Position numbers and translations under genes: made by a program
The notes under the pieces: generated by a model
Told to the model about the DNA's origin: nothing
Databases searched by the model: none
The model's input: only the letters and a program-made list of their open reading frames with translations
DNA from: Nemertoderma westbladi
Lineage: Eukaryota > Xenacoelomorpha > Nemertodermatida > Nemertodermatidae
Assembly: GCA_032718475.1 (NCBI GenBank)
Contig: JAUCBJ010004475.1
Location: 1-39,126 of the forward strand
DNA: 39,126 nt
Direction: 5' to 3'
In this document: positions 8,754 through 18,769 of the stretch, one piece after another
How positions within the stretch are numbered: the first letter of the stretch is position 1
Layout: each line of letters starts with the position of its first letter

Positions 8754-9195
8754 CCGCTATGCGACTTATCAGACAAATTGACACAAATCACAATGGATAA
8801 CTGACAGCAAAACCAACAAACCGCACCGAAACAAACAGCACCTGAATATACCGCACAAACTCTACCTAAACAAACACTAACTAAATATAAAAAAAAAAAA
8901 AAAAAAAAATAATGCACTGTGCCCTAAAGGCCCTACCAAAAATATATAATACAAAAATATGAGCTGGGTGTCCTTACCATGTTATTTGTTAATTTCTGAG
9001 AATTCTAATTTTTTATTTTATTATAATTATTATTATTATTTTTTTTTTTATGTCTAATTTTATTGTATTTCTATTTTATTTACTTATTTAGTAAATCCTG
9101 TCTCTGTATCCATAACTCCCTAGTTGCTTTAGCTAGTTTTAATTGATTATTTTCCATGAGCCTTACAAGACGATCACACGAGAGATCGGTTCCGT

Positions 9196-11043
9196 TCAAC
9201 AATTCTCCTCTTTGAAGGGCTGGACAGGACACTCAAAAAGAAAGTGAACCTCGGACTCGATATTCTGAGTGTTACATTGCCGACAGACCCTGTCGTTCAA
9301 TGCCTTTCCCTGGAACCTTCCAGTCTCAATTGCTAGTGGAAGTATCCCGCAACGGAGCTGCGCCATTGTTGAACGTATCGACTTGTTCAGGCTACTTTTA
9401 ACGTAGGGTTCTACTGTAAATGATGATTTAAAGGTTCTATAGGTTCTAAGTTTTGGCTTTAAATCAATTTCTGTTAGCCACATATTCAGGTTTAGATCTA
9501 TACATTTTTCCACAGCTATGTTTATGTTACAGGTTACTTTAGCGTCATAAATATTTGATAGATTTAATTTATCAAAAATTGATTTAATTTTGCTACACCA
9601 GCCAGCGTTTGAACTGTATTCACTCTCAAATATTTGCTTGGGTATTCTAGAGATATCCAATTCAATTAACCTATTCCATAATCGTATACCCTCTATATAC
9701 CTACGGTGTAAACTTGGTCTCCAACCCATATCCCCCTCTATTGCTGCTATTGGGGCAAATCTATGAACCCCGAGAAACCATCTAATTGCCCGACGTTGGA
9801 CAATGTCAATCGGTTTTGCTTCACCTAGCCCCCACACTCCCGAGCCATAATCGAGAATCGGCGCTACCCCAGCATTAAACATCGTTGTGTATGTATTATA
9901 CCGAAAACCCTTGACTTCCCTAGACTTAGCTATAATTGATCCTAGAGCCCTCCCTGCAGACAGAGCAAATGTACTGATAGCTTTCTCGTAAGTTCCAAAT
10001 TCATCTAAGAACACTCCTAAGTACATATAGTAGGGTACAATTTCTAGGTGTTTTTCTCCGACATTAAAATCTACGCCGGATCGTTCTTCAGATTCTTTAC
10101 GGAAATGAACTATTTTCGACTTTTTCGGGTTAACTGACAACTGCCACTGATAGCACCACTCATTCACTCTGTTTAGCATGGACTGAAGGTCTGATTCACT
10201 GTCTGCCAATAAAACGACGTCATCCGCGTATACTAGTATAGACAGTCTAAGACTATCCGTTACCTGTACTCCAAGACCTAGTTCGTTAATGGAAATAATT
10301 AAACTATTAATGAATAAACCGAAGAGAGAGGGCGAGAGACTATCCCCTTGTCTCACACCGGAATTAGTTTGAAACCATTCGGACCTAAATTCGTTTAGTA
10401 AGATGCTTGACTGAGTGTTGCTATACATAGATTTTATACAGACATACATTTTCCCCCCAATCCCATTTAATAGTAGCGAGTAAAGCAAAAGGTCTCTCCG
10501 AACCCAATCGAAGGCTTTTTCGAAATCGATAAAGGCACAATAAGTAGAAGACCCATTTGTTCTCCTAATAGAAGTAATGGAATGTATTGTATAGATGTGT
10601 TCTAAGCAACTACGATTTTTTCTAAAACCATTCTGCTCGTTAGACAATAAATCATCAACTTCACAAAATTTGGATAAACGAACATCCAATATAGAAGTGA
10701 ATAACTTACTTATGCACGGTAGAAGACTAATTCCTCTGTAATTTAATGGTACGTTAACACTTGTGCTGTTACCCTTATAAAATGGTCTAATAAGAGCCTG
10801 CTGCCAAACCGACGGAATTTTGCCAGTATCAAAAATATAATTGAAGAGTTCAACAAGTAAGTTACACAGTCCAGGTAATTTAAGGAATTCATTAAGCAAA
10901 CCGTCAAAACCAACTGCTTTACCGTATTTTAGCTTATTAACGGCTGATTGTACTTCATCCGCTGTGAACGGAACATTAAGCGGACTGTCAGTCTCAAACG
11001 AACAACTTTCCATAAACCACTCGAGTTCAGTTTTCTGCCCCAA
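9196..11043 (-). CDS. LINE C reverse transcriptase, 615-aa open frame (5'-truncated ORF2)
   Basis: RNA-directed DNA polymerase of a non-LTR retrotransposon, used for target-primed reverse transcription in the nucleus. RT motifs occur in order: YRGISLLPCISKL, NGFRKNRSC, CAFIDFEKAFDWV (catalytic Asp), GVRQGDSLSPSLF, LVYADDVVLLADS (catalytic Asp pair) and LSVNPKKSKIV. The C-terminus carries a CRQC-x8-H-x4-C zinc motif (CRQCNTQNIESEVHFLFEC) typical of several LINE clades. The frame is open right up to the 5' truncation at 11070, so the ATG at 11043 is internal and the endonuclease is missing. No stop or frameshift is seen over 615 codons, so this insertion is relatively young. Clade assignment (Tx1, Daphne/Crack or Jockey-like) would need a tree. 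Confidence 0.9.
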   Translation of the reverse strand: MGQKTELEWFMESCSFETDSPLNVPFTADEVQSAVNKLKYGKAVGFDGLLNEFLKLPGLCNLLVELFNYIFDTGKIPSVWQQALIRPFYKGNSTSVNVPLNYRGISLLPCISKLFTSILDVRLSKFCEVDDLLSNEQNGFRKNRSCLEHIYTIHSITSIRRTNGSSTYCAFIDFEKAFDWVRRDLLLYSLLLNGIGGKMYVCIKSMYSNTQSSILLNEFRSEWFQTNSGVRQGDSLSPSLFGLFINSLIISINELGLGVQVTDSLRLSILVYADDVVLLADSESDLQSMLNRVNEWCYQWQLSVNPKKSKIVHFRKESEERSGVDFNVGEKHLEIVPYYMYLGVFLDEFGTYEKAISTFALSAGRALGSIIAKSREVKGFRYNTYTTMFNAGVAPILDYGSGVWGLGEAKPIDIVQRRAIRWFLGVHRFAPIAAIEGDMGWRPSLHRRYIEGIRLWNRLIELDISRIPKQIFESEYSSNAGWCSKIKSIFDKLNLSNIYDAKVTCNINIAVEKCIDLNLNMWLTEIDLKPKLRTYRTFKSSFTVEPYVKSSLNKSIRSTMAQLRCGILPLAIETGRFQGKALNDRVCRQCNTQNIESEVHFLFECPVQPFKEENC

Positions 11044-11727
11044 AGCTCGCTCAATAAAGTCTGTGTCAGCTTATATATGACTATATATATACCCTACATA
11101 GATGTTTAGTACTGATATGGGATTTTAAAAAATTTGGGTAGACTTCACCAAATGGTTGCGCTCGTTTTTTAGGGGTCTTAAACATAGCAACGGAGAAAAT
11201 TCCCATAGCAACAGCTCTTATAGTAAATGTGACGAGTTAAAATTTATGAAAGATTAGTATTTTGGATATGAAGAATTTAGTGGCATATTTAGTTTTTTGA
11301 AAATACCATAGCAATCAAGTGAAAACCACCTTCAAAGTTAGCAGTATTGACAATGTCCTTAGCAACGGACTTTAATGGTGGAATGCATTTATAGTGGTCG
11401 TAACGTCATGGGATCAGAGTCTACCACCAATATTTCAAGTATAAGGGACAATATGCACCACTTGCTTGCTTGCAGTTGCCATTAATTTTGGTAATTTTGG
11501 CTAGAAACGGGATATATATTAGCCGTAGCTTCATTAAAATCAACCTCCCCCTCACTATGTCGAGCATAAGGAAAAATATGCAATATGTTTCAGTTTCTAG
11601 ATGCCATGGCAACTTGTCAGAATTGTTAACAAAGTGTTTTTCATATCACTTAGCTGTTTTGACTACATAACAGAGCGCATTTTGAAAGATGAGTGAGGTT
11701 TACATGATACGTATATTTAAGAGATAT

Positions 11728-12142
11728 TACACCATGACCCGTAATATACTGCAGTGTCATTTTCTGATGACACGGACCCCCCCCCCCCCAAATTTTTCTA
11801 CAAATCTTTATCATATTGCTTGAAATTTTAAACACAGCTAGTTCAACTCACCGTGGTTGTTACCATGAAGCCGGAATTTTCGATTTCGCCTTTAAATTTT
11901 ATTTATAAGTGTTTTAAAAAAGTGTCTTTTGCGAAATCGCACCCTCTGTATCATTGCCATTCTTCAATTTAGTCGTAATTTTTTCATATCAATAGAAAGC
12001 TTGCGTTGCAAGTCTTCCAAATGTGTAACAATGTTTGAATTTCGTTGAGAAACAGCTGAGATATAGGCGTTCGAAGATTGCATGAATTATTGTTCACTGA
12101 AGGCCATTTATTCTATTTAATAAATACACAATATTCTAGAAC
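11728..12142 (+). repeat. Dispersed repeat X, copy 1
   Basis: This copy runs from TACACCATGACC to ATATTCTAGAAC and contains a C13 run (11777-11789). Reverse-orientation copies lie at 15159-15467, 15843-16250 and (partial) 17419-17591. No coding frame is present. It is probably a non-autonomous element, with no terminal inverted repeats recognised. Confidence 0.75.
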
Positions 12143-12452
12143 GTGTTATTTATTTTATGAAGAATTTTTGATTTTTTTACAAAGTAGTTATAAACTCTAC
12201 ACCCGAGCATATACAGTAAACACATGGTTATTTAATTATTCCGATATATTAATACTTTAATTATTATCATATATATACTTTCCTATTCTTCTAATTATAC
12301 ATAAAGCTAAGTATTTATTTGGATGTGTGTTTGTGTTGTCTACACAATTTATTTTATTTATATATTAATAAATAGTATGATTGGAAAAATTTATTTTATG
12401 AGTTGGTAGGCAACACCGGAATGCCTATGCGATATCTATATTGCCTAGCTAA
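12143..12452. other. AT-rich stretch before the P-like element
   Basis: No gene or repeat was recognised. It ends in TAGCTAA (12446-12452), which also occurs just after the right terminus of the P-like element (15135-15141). Confidence 0.4.
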
Positions 12453-12470
12453 CAAGGACAGCTCTACTAC

Positions 12471-13017
12471 AGGACTGGCAAGCCTATTTCCCCGATACCG
12501 CTAGCGGGGGCCATTGATTTATACTTAATAAACAGTCGATATATGACCATTTACACCGCGGTTCAGGGTCTATCTGGAGTAAAATTTTACAGTGAAAACG
12601 AATAGATTATTTATTTTTATCCATTTTTCATTTAAAGACCTTGAATTTTAATTTTAATAAGTGAAGCACCAATTTGAGTATCACTTATGAAGATACATTG
12701 TATAATTTCAAATTCTAATATTACGTTAATAATTATGGCACAAACTGAAAAATTACCCCTACGACAGCCTAAAACAAGCTCTATCAGCAATGAATTATTG
12801 ACAACCAAAATAACAGTTTGTTGCTATGGTAACCGAGTAAATCAACGTATAAAAAGCTCACTTTTTTACTTTCGTATCGCCTTATGGCTACAAGTTATTG
12901 TATATTTCTTTGTTATTGTATAATTCACATATTTATTTTAAAAGTAATATGTGGGACAAGTATAAATGTGATAAAAATGGAAATATAACAGTCTCTAAAG
13001 GTACAGAAATTATCCTA
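12471..13017. other. 3' non-coding part of the P-like element
   Basis: Lies between the transposase stop and the left terminal inverted repeat. It contains AT-rich sequence and a short 78-codon frame (12687-12923) without recognisable domains. Nothing else is visible. Confidence 0.35.
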
Positions 13018-14035
13018 CTATAAAATAGTCCTAGAAATGTTATGTTCCCGTAATTCGAGCCAGTTTGGTATGAGCCCCAGTACTGCAGTATGGCGTCTGT
13101 TCTCAGTTTGATGTGTATCCGTGGTTCTCTTCTGCAGGCCGTTTAGAATCGTGTTAGCTAGAACACGACACGCGGCTATAGGCGGTCTTGGGAAAATATC
13201 ATAGTAGCCGGCAATTAGATCGATGATTACAACAAGTTGCTTATGACAGCGAATTGTGCCATGGGGCACAAGATCAACGAAGGCTGCTGAAGCCAATGTC
13301 CACCACACCAACTCTTGGCAGGGCAGTTGTAAACCACCACGTGACAGATTTCGAATAAAAGTACTGTCCGCTTGCACTACATCTTCTGAGTTTTCAAGTT
13401 CTGGTACAACACGTAACAGATATCCCGCTACATATGCGGCAGCCCAGCGTTCACAGTCCGTGGCCTTAGAGTCTATATCAGAAAGGCGTTCAACAATAGC
13501 AAGGGTTTCCTCGGGTAATGGATAACGGCATGAATCACATGTTTTTGAATGTTCAGCTGCTGTAACGGCTTTGGGCATCTCATTTAAGTCGACCAACAAT
13601 AACAAACTCCGTCCCCGAAAAGCCGCTTCAATGTCTTTCACAGTAAGAGAGAGATTTGAGCCCGTCATACCACGGAAACAGCCAAACTCACCTACCAATC
13701 TGTTTTGGTTAATTGAACCACTTAAAACGTAATCATAGCCCCGCTGTAGTAAAAGGAATGACAATTCACGCAGTCCAGACGTTGTCTGCCATAATGCACA
13801 CCCTGCTGTTAACACACCCTGCTGCCCTGTCTCCTACGTCCAATAGCATGAGGGAAGTTCTGGAACTCGGTGGCCATTTCTTCCAATGTTCGTATCGCCG
13901 TGCAGTCTGTAGAAGTGATTGCTTCACGGTAAGGATCTTTAAACCGTCTAACTAACGCTTCACTAACCCTTGTCACACTGACAACTTTCCACCATATTAA
14001 AATATGTTCTATCACTTCTGCTGTACCATTGATTT
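13018..14035 (-). pseudogene. P-element-like (THAP9-type) transposase, C-terminal part, frameshifted
   Basis: DNA transposase that would cut and paste the P-like element. In order, the reverse strand shows AEVIEHILIWWKVVSV (14035 downwards), then SINQNRLVGEFGCFRGMTGS, matching the (S/N)Q-x2-L-x-GEFG-x-[YF]R-x2-[ST]G pattern familiar from P-like transposases. Next come CDSC and AAAYVAGYLLRVV (YVAGYL hallmark), then LSRGGLQLP near the C-terminus. A 16-bp tandem duplication at 13797-13828 (CACACCCTGCTG repeated) shifts the frame between the 13809-14102 and 13018-13815 frames. The N-terminal DNA-binding (THAP) and catalytic core parts are absent, displaced by the inverted filler. The first ~22 residues of the upstream frame (MQLPLILVILARN...) come from that filler, not from transposase. 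Confidence 0.72.
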
Positions 14036-15115
14036 TAATGAAGCTACGGCTAATATATATCCCGTTTCTAGCCAAAATTACCAAAATTAATGGCAACTGC
14101 AAGCAAGCAAGTGGTGCATATTGTCCCTTATACTTGAAATATTGGTGGTAGACTCTGATCCCATGACGTTACTACCACTATAAATGCATTCCACCATTAA
14201 AGCCCGTTGCTAAGGACATTGTCAATACTGCTAACTTTGAAGGTGGTTTTCACTTGATTGCTATGGTATTTTCAAAAAACTAAATATGCCACTAAATTCT
14301 TCATATCCAAAATACTAATCTTTCATAAATTTTAACTCGTCATATTTACTATAATAGCTGTTGCTATGGGTATTTTCTCCGTTGCTATGTTTAAGACCCC
14401 TAAAAAACGAGCGCAACCATTTGGTGAAGTCTACCCAAATTTTTTAAAATCCCTTATCAGTACTAAACATCTATGTAGGGTATATACATGTATATAGTCA
14501 TATATAAAATTCCTCCGGGGTCATAGGCTGGAGCCCGAACTGACCGGTAGAAACAAGTTCACTACTACACCCTATCTACTACCCGCACACAACCAGCTAA
14601 TAATGAGGTTGCATTCGATTATATACCATTGGTTTTTTTATTTTATTAGCATTAGTTTTTCTCAATCCTGGCTGGCGTACTGCAAGGTGACACATTAGCA
14701 CCATTACTATTTGTAATTGTGCTGGATTACGCAATGAGGACGGCCACAAAGGGTGAAGATCTGGGATTCACACTTCAAGAACGCAGAAGTAGTAGATATC
14801 CGGCAACTACAGTCACAGACACCGACTTTGCGGATGACATCGCCCTGCTCTCCAATACGCTAGCAAATGCACAGCTTCTACTAAATAAAGTGGAGAGGGC
14901 TGCTAAGGAGGTTGGATTGCATATAAATGCTACAAAGACCGAATTCATGACCTTTAATGTTGATGGAAACTTGACAACCATTGATAATAATCAACTAAGG
15001 AAGGTCGATGACTTCCAGTACCTTGGATCATGGAAGTACATAGGTTACGGAGGACATAGAAGTTAGGAAATCAAAGGCTTGGGCAGCTCTATCAAAAATG
15101 GATACCATCTGGAAA
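14029..15115 (-). repeat. Right arm of the 1.08-kb inverted duplication
   Basis: Reverse complement of 8086-8700 plus 11071-11543. It starts at TTGATTTTAATGAAGC inside the transposase remnant and ends at CTGGAAA, exactly where the P-like terminal repeat begins. It preserves the empty LINE C site (ATAGTCATATATAAAATTCC), so the duplication predates the LINE C insertion or was templated from an allele without it. Confidence 0.92.
14653..15115 (+). mobile_element. LINE B fragment within the right arm
   Basis: The inverted twin of the left-arm LINE B piece, with frame 14719-15066. Unlike the left copy it keeps FADD (TDTDFADDIALLSN). It has the same GSWKYIGYGGHRS frame break. It lacks the 3' end and TAG tail because the duplication stops at 15115, so it is not an independent insertion. 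Confidence 0.88.
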
Positions 15116-15158
15116 GTAGTAGAGCTGTCCTTGATAGCTAATCATACATAAACAAATT

Positions 15159-15467
15159 GTTCTAGAATATTGTGTATTTATTAAATAGAATAAATGGCCT
15201 GCAGTGAACAATAATTCTTGCAATCTTTGAACGCCTATTTCTCAGCTGTTTCTCAACGAAATTCAGACATTGTTACATATTTGGAATCATTTCAACGCAA
15301 GCTTTCTATTGATATGAAAAAATTACGACTAAAGTGAAGAATGGCCACGATACGGAGGGTGCGATTTCGAAAAAGACACTTTTTTAAAATTTGATAAAGA
15401 TTTGTAGAAAAATTGGGAGGGGGTCCGTGTCATCAGAAAATGACACTATATTACTGGTCATGGTGTA
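15159..15467 (-). repeat. Dispersed repeat X, copy 2
   Basis: Reverse-orientation match to 11728-12142, from GTTCTAGAATATTG to GGTCATGGTGTA, somewhat shorter internally. At the homopolymer site it has only a broken G run (GGGAGGGGG). Confidence 0.75.
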
Positions 15468-15842
15468 CATTTGTCATCACTTATGCCCTATAACATTCTT
15501 AAATAATTGAAATTACATTGTGTTAAGAATTGTAATTACAGTACGACAGTAATCAGTGCACATAACACCGTTAGGCCTACAAGAACAAGAAAAGTGTGGC
15601 AGCCAGTCGCTAGGGGGCTACATTTGTAAACATTTAATGTCCTTCCATTTCTTTGCTTTTATTCCATTCAGGGTAACTTCTATTACTACCCTTCCCAGCA
15701 GCCATTTTATTCTATTTAATAAATACGCCATATTCTGGAACATTTTGTTAATGCGTAACTACGTAACAGTATGATTAAAGAGTACACAAATAGACAGTAA
15801 ACAGTATGATTGTTGCCAAGCTACGTATGGGATAAACAATAT
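15468..15842. other. Stretch with a scrap of repeat X, otherwise nothing recognised
   Basis: 15701-15741 (TTCTATTTAATAAATACGCC ... TTCTGGAAC) matches one end of repeat X in forward orientation. The remainder shows no gene. Confidence 0.5.
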
Positions 15843-16250
15843 GTTCCAGAATATGATGAATTTATTAAATAGAATAACATTACCTTGCGGAGGTGCAATA
15901 TCATGCGCAATTTGAACGCTCATACAGTAGCTGAGCTATTTCCCAACCAAATTCAAATGTTTTTACATATTTGGAATCCACGCATGGCCAGTTTTCCACT
16001 AGTACAAACAAATCACTATGGTGAAGAATATCTGCGGTTTGATTGGTAAAATTTCGCCGGAGACACTTTTGAACAAGAATGAACGCGAAAATAAAAATTC
16101 TGGCTAGCCCAGCAAGGAGGAAGGAAGGTGAAACTATCTCTGTTTCAAATTTCATGCAATCTCATAAAGATTTGTAGAAACATTTGGGGGGGGGGGGGGG
16201 GGGGGGGACTTGTACCAGAATAACGACACTATATTCCAGGACATGGTGTA
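15843..16250 (-). repeat. Dispersed repeat X, copy 3, with G22 run
   Basis: From GTTCCAGAATATG to GGACATGGTGTA, diverged from copies 1 and 2. It holds an uninterrupted G22 at 16186-16207. The terminal TTCTGGGACATGGTGTA is repeated once more at 16251-16267. Confidence 0.7.
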
Positions 16251-16267
16251 TTCTGGGACATGGTGTA

Positions 16268-16713
16268 GTTATGTACTGTACAGTATGCGACTTCCTAACC
16301 AATTTTTTTATGAATATGAGCGGCTTGTACTAAATTTCTGATAGCCAGTGTATTCTTATTGTAGCTAGTGTTTTAAAAATACTAATATTTTTGAAAGAAA
16401 TCAAAAGTTTTTGTTAATTAATTAATTATTTACCATAACTACATTATTCTAGAACATTTTCATTATAAAGCTATTTTATTTCTTTTTTGTCGAGTCATGG
16501 CCTACTATATACAGTAGGCCTACTACGGCCAGCTAGGTCATTTAAAGAGGCTGAAAAAAGAGGCCAGTTTATTTTTACAATATTATGATGTTTTGATATG
16601 GGGAGAATTCTATAAATTTTCATTTGCTGCAATTTGGTCAATGTACGTAATTGAAGTCCCCTCGTTAAGCAAGATACTAAATTTTGTGGTAGCTAGTGTT
16701 TTCGGTAGGTTTA
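16268..16713. other. AT-rich non-coding stretch
   Basis: No genes, hairpins or dispersed repeats recognised apart from short ATTAATTAATTA and poly-T runs. Confidence 0.4.
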
Positions 16714-17221
16714 GCTAGTAATTTCAACACTGGTTCCGACATCCTACTTTCTTTTATAAATATTTTGTAGTAGCTAGATTTTAGTACTATTTGTATAGAA
16801 AATGTTCCACAACATGTTAGCTATTCATTTAAAAAAAATTATGTTCTAGAACAAAAATTGTTTTTGGAAATTTTTTTGAAAAAAATACTGGATTTTATTT
16901 AAAACGCATGGAATCGTTCTAAAACGTGTTTAAAATGAAACGCTTTTCTGCGTTTAAAATCAATAAAAAAATTGTGAAAAAAAATATTGTGAATTTTTTT
17001 ACATTTATTTTAAACACGTTTTATAACGATTCTTAGTAATTTATAATTTTTTCAAAAAAAAGTTCTAGAACAAAAAATATTTGTTCTAGAACATAATTTT
17101 TATAATATGAATAGCTAACATGTTGTGGAACGTTTTCTATACAAATAGTATTAAAAACTAGCTACTACAAATTATTTATAGAAGAAAGTAGGATGTCGGA
17201 ACCAGTGTTGAAATTACTAGC
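16714..17221. mobile_element. 508-bp foldback (long palindromic) element
   Basis: 16714-16854 (GCTAGTAATTTCAACACTGG ... TTCTAGAAC) is the near-exact reverse complement of 17082-17221. The inner parts also pair: ATCGTTCTAAAACGTGTTTA near 16912 with AAACACGTTTTATAACGAT near 17012. Nearly the whole unit would fold into one hairpin with a small A/T-rich loop. It has no coding content. A non-autonomous foldback transposon is the simplest reading. Confidence 0.8.
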
Positions 17222-17395
17222 ACGGAGGTTCCACCTTGGTGTAGTGGTTGCATTGAATTCATATCTCCCGTAGGTCGTGGTCCTCACATGGGCAGGGCAG
17301 TTTTCTTTTCGGCACGAATGCTTTAAAGGGAACAGCAAGGGCCCATCTCTGCCTTGCATCCTTAAGTGGTAGCTAAATGAGTACTAGAGTTTCCT
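17222..17395 (+). mobile_element. tRNA-derived-SINE-like segment
   Basis: CTTGGTGTAGTGGTTGC (17234-17250) resembles the A box of tRNA-Glu/Val-type promoters. GGTCGTGGTCC about 25 bases later has the spacing and shape of a degenerate B box (GGTTCGANTCC). A non-tRNA body follows. Internal RNA polymerase III promoter elements define tRNA-derived SINEs. No cloverleaf or tail could be confirmed, so this is tentative. Confidence 0.35.
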
Positions 17396-17418
17396 CTGGG
17401 GAGTAAAGTTCTGGGGGT

Positions 17419-17591
17419 GCAATTTCGCTTAATGGTAACAACCACGGTGAGTTGAACTAGTTGTGTTTCAAATTTCAAGCAATACAATAAAGATCTGTAG
17501 AAAAATTGGGCCCCCCCCCCCCCCCCCCCCCAATTTTTCTTTTCATCGTGTCATCAGAAAATGAGGGGACTATATTCTCGGACATGGTGTA
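17419..17591 (-). repeat. Dispersed repeat X, partial copy 4, with C21 run
   Basis: Matches the homopolymer-bearing end of repeat X up to GGACATGGTGTA. The run is C21 (17511-17531) where copies 2 and 3 in the same orientation carry G. It is flanked by inverted GAAAAATTGGG / CAATTTTTCT. Confidence 0.7.
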
Positions 17592-18420
17592 TTAAAGTAC
17601 GATGAAACGATGAAATAATATGCATAAGTTCTAAAGATATCGATTTTTACACAAAATCATCATCAGTTATAATGTGCAAAATTAGCCTAAATGTTGCATA
17701 CTGCAAGATTTGAATTTATAAGGTTGGCGCCAAAAAAAACATAATAAAAAGACGGTTTTTAAGCTACTGAATAAATCCCCTAAATACTGTAATAACTATT
17801 TAAATCATTGTGTGCAAAGTAACACTTTGCACCGTTATGACCCGAGTTTATTTACGTACCGAGCGAGCGCAGCGATGGAGGTTTACATAACTAAACAAGG
17901 GTCTTCAACGCTAAAGTTATGTTAGGGTGCTGTTTGTTGACGTAGTCTAAAAATAGTAAAGATTGTTCCTTAGAATCAAAGATCAAGAAACAATCATCAA
18001 TGTATCTTCTCTATAATCATAATGTGGGTTCATATGACGAATGGCAGTTGTTTATCTAGTTAGTTACGTGGTAGGCCATAAAGGCGTTGGCTAGTGCCGG
18101 TCCTAGTGGTGAAACCCATAGCAACTCCATCAATTTGTTTAAAAAGTCACCTTTAACAGCAACCTACGGAGTTGTTTTTTGTAATTATTTTCCTTAAAAA
18201 AAATATGAGTAAATAATAAAATGGGGTTTTAAAACAAAAAGTATGCCTACCTTGTGTTGGTTGCTATACTTGCAAGTACATTGTAAGTAGGCCTACATAC
18301 CAAAGACCCAATTAAGTAACCTGCATAATCTTGTAACATGTGTTAACTTTCGTTTATTATTTTGGCTCCACCAACACCAACACACCTCTGTAACCTGCAC
18401 CTTTACTAAGGCAGTGATTT
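17592..18420. other. Non-coding stretch
   Basis: No gene recognised. AT-rich sequence with 'taggcctac' motifs; no repeat matching elsewhere in the window was seen. Confidence 0.35.
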
Positions 18421-18469
18421 TTTATGTCCTTTTATTTGACTTTTTTTGTCCTCCTTTTTTTACGAATTG

Positions 18470-18700
18470 TGCATAATGACTTTTGTTGTCCCTTTAATGA
18501 CTTTTGTTGTCCTTTAATGACTTTTTATGTATGTATTTCTTCAAACTGTCAGACAGATGATTTCTGGACTGTCAGACAGTTTATTTCAACATGCCTATGC
18601 CAAAACATTCAAAATTTGTTGATTTCTGGTCTGTCGGACAGTTGGTTTCACTATGCCTGTGCCAAAACATTCAAAATTCCATGATTTATAGACTATGAGA
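18470..18700. repeat. Two small tandem arrays (~20-bp and ~73-bp units)
   Basis: TTAATGACTTTTGTTGTCC recurs about three times at 18473-18530. From 18545 a ~73-bp unit (TGATTTCTGG-CTGTC-GACAGTT ... CCAAAACATTCAAAATT) is repeated about 2.5 times with decay. The 86-codon frame over it is a by-product of the repeats. Confidence 0.7.
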
Positions 18701-18769
18701 TAGATTTCCATATGCGCCTGTGGTAAAAGACTCTAAATTTAATAGTTTGTGGTTGTTGTCGAGAATCGA

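Larger units (their letters stand above)
8701..11070 (-). mobile_element. LINE family C, 5'-truncated copy with 7-bp target-site duplication
   Basis: The copy is bounded by TTATATA at 8694-8700 and 11071-11077. The inverted right arm (near 14500-14512) preserves the uninterrupted site, so both boundaries are proved within the window. On the reverse strand it ends with a hairpin and a (TTATC)/(TTAC) microsatellite tail rather than poly(A). The 3' untranslated part includes a T21 run on its own strand (8890-8909 region). No endonuclease domain is present. Confidence 0.93.
8086..11543 (+). repeat. Left arm of a 1.08-kb inverted duplication (interrupted by LINE C)
   Basis: 8086-8700 plus 11071-11543 is the reverse complement of 14029-15115 with only scattered differences. 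The arm contains part of the LINE B fragment, the end of LTR E3 and about 510 bases that follow it. Both arms share the LINE B frame break ending SWKYIGYGGHRS, so they come from duplication of one already damaged copy. LINE C (8701-11070) is absent from the right arm. Confidence 0.92.
12453..15133 (-). mobile_element. P-like DNA transposon remnant with internal inverted filler
   Basis: Perfect 18-bp terminal inverted repeats CAAGGACAGCTCTACTAC lie at 12453-12470 and 15116-15133. TAGCTAA flanks both ends directly (one extra A at 15134), fitting a 7-8-bp target-site duplication. Inside is the C-terminal part of a P-superfamily transposase on the reverse strand (13018-14035). The N-terminal half expected between 14036 and the right terminus is replaced by the right arm of the inverted duplication (14029-15115), which ends at the first base of the terminal repeat. 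Confidence 0.65.

Noticed and set aside
9196-11043. 615-aa frame as a host gene
   Set aside because: RT motifs, 7-bp target-site duplication and an empty site in the right arm identify it as a LINE.
11470-11670. 66-aa frame MQLPLILVILARNG... and its twin at 14040-14102
   Set aside because: The shared part lies in the inverted duplication and shows no domain; it is open by chance, and the twin only appears to extend the P-like transposase.
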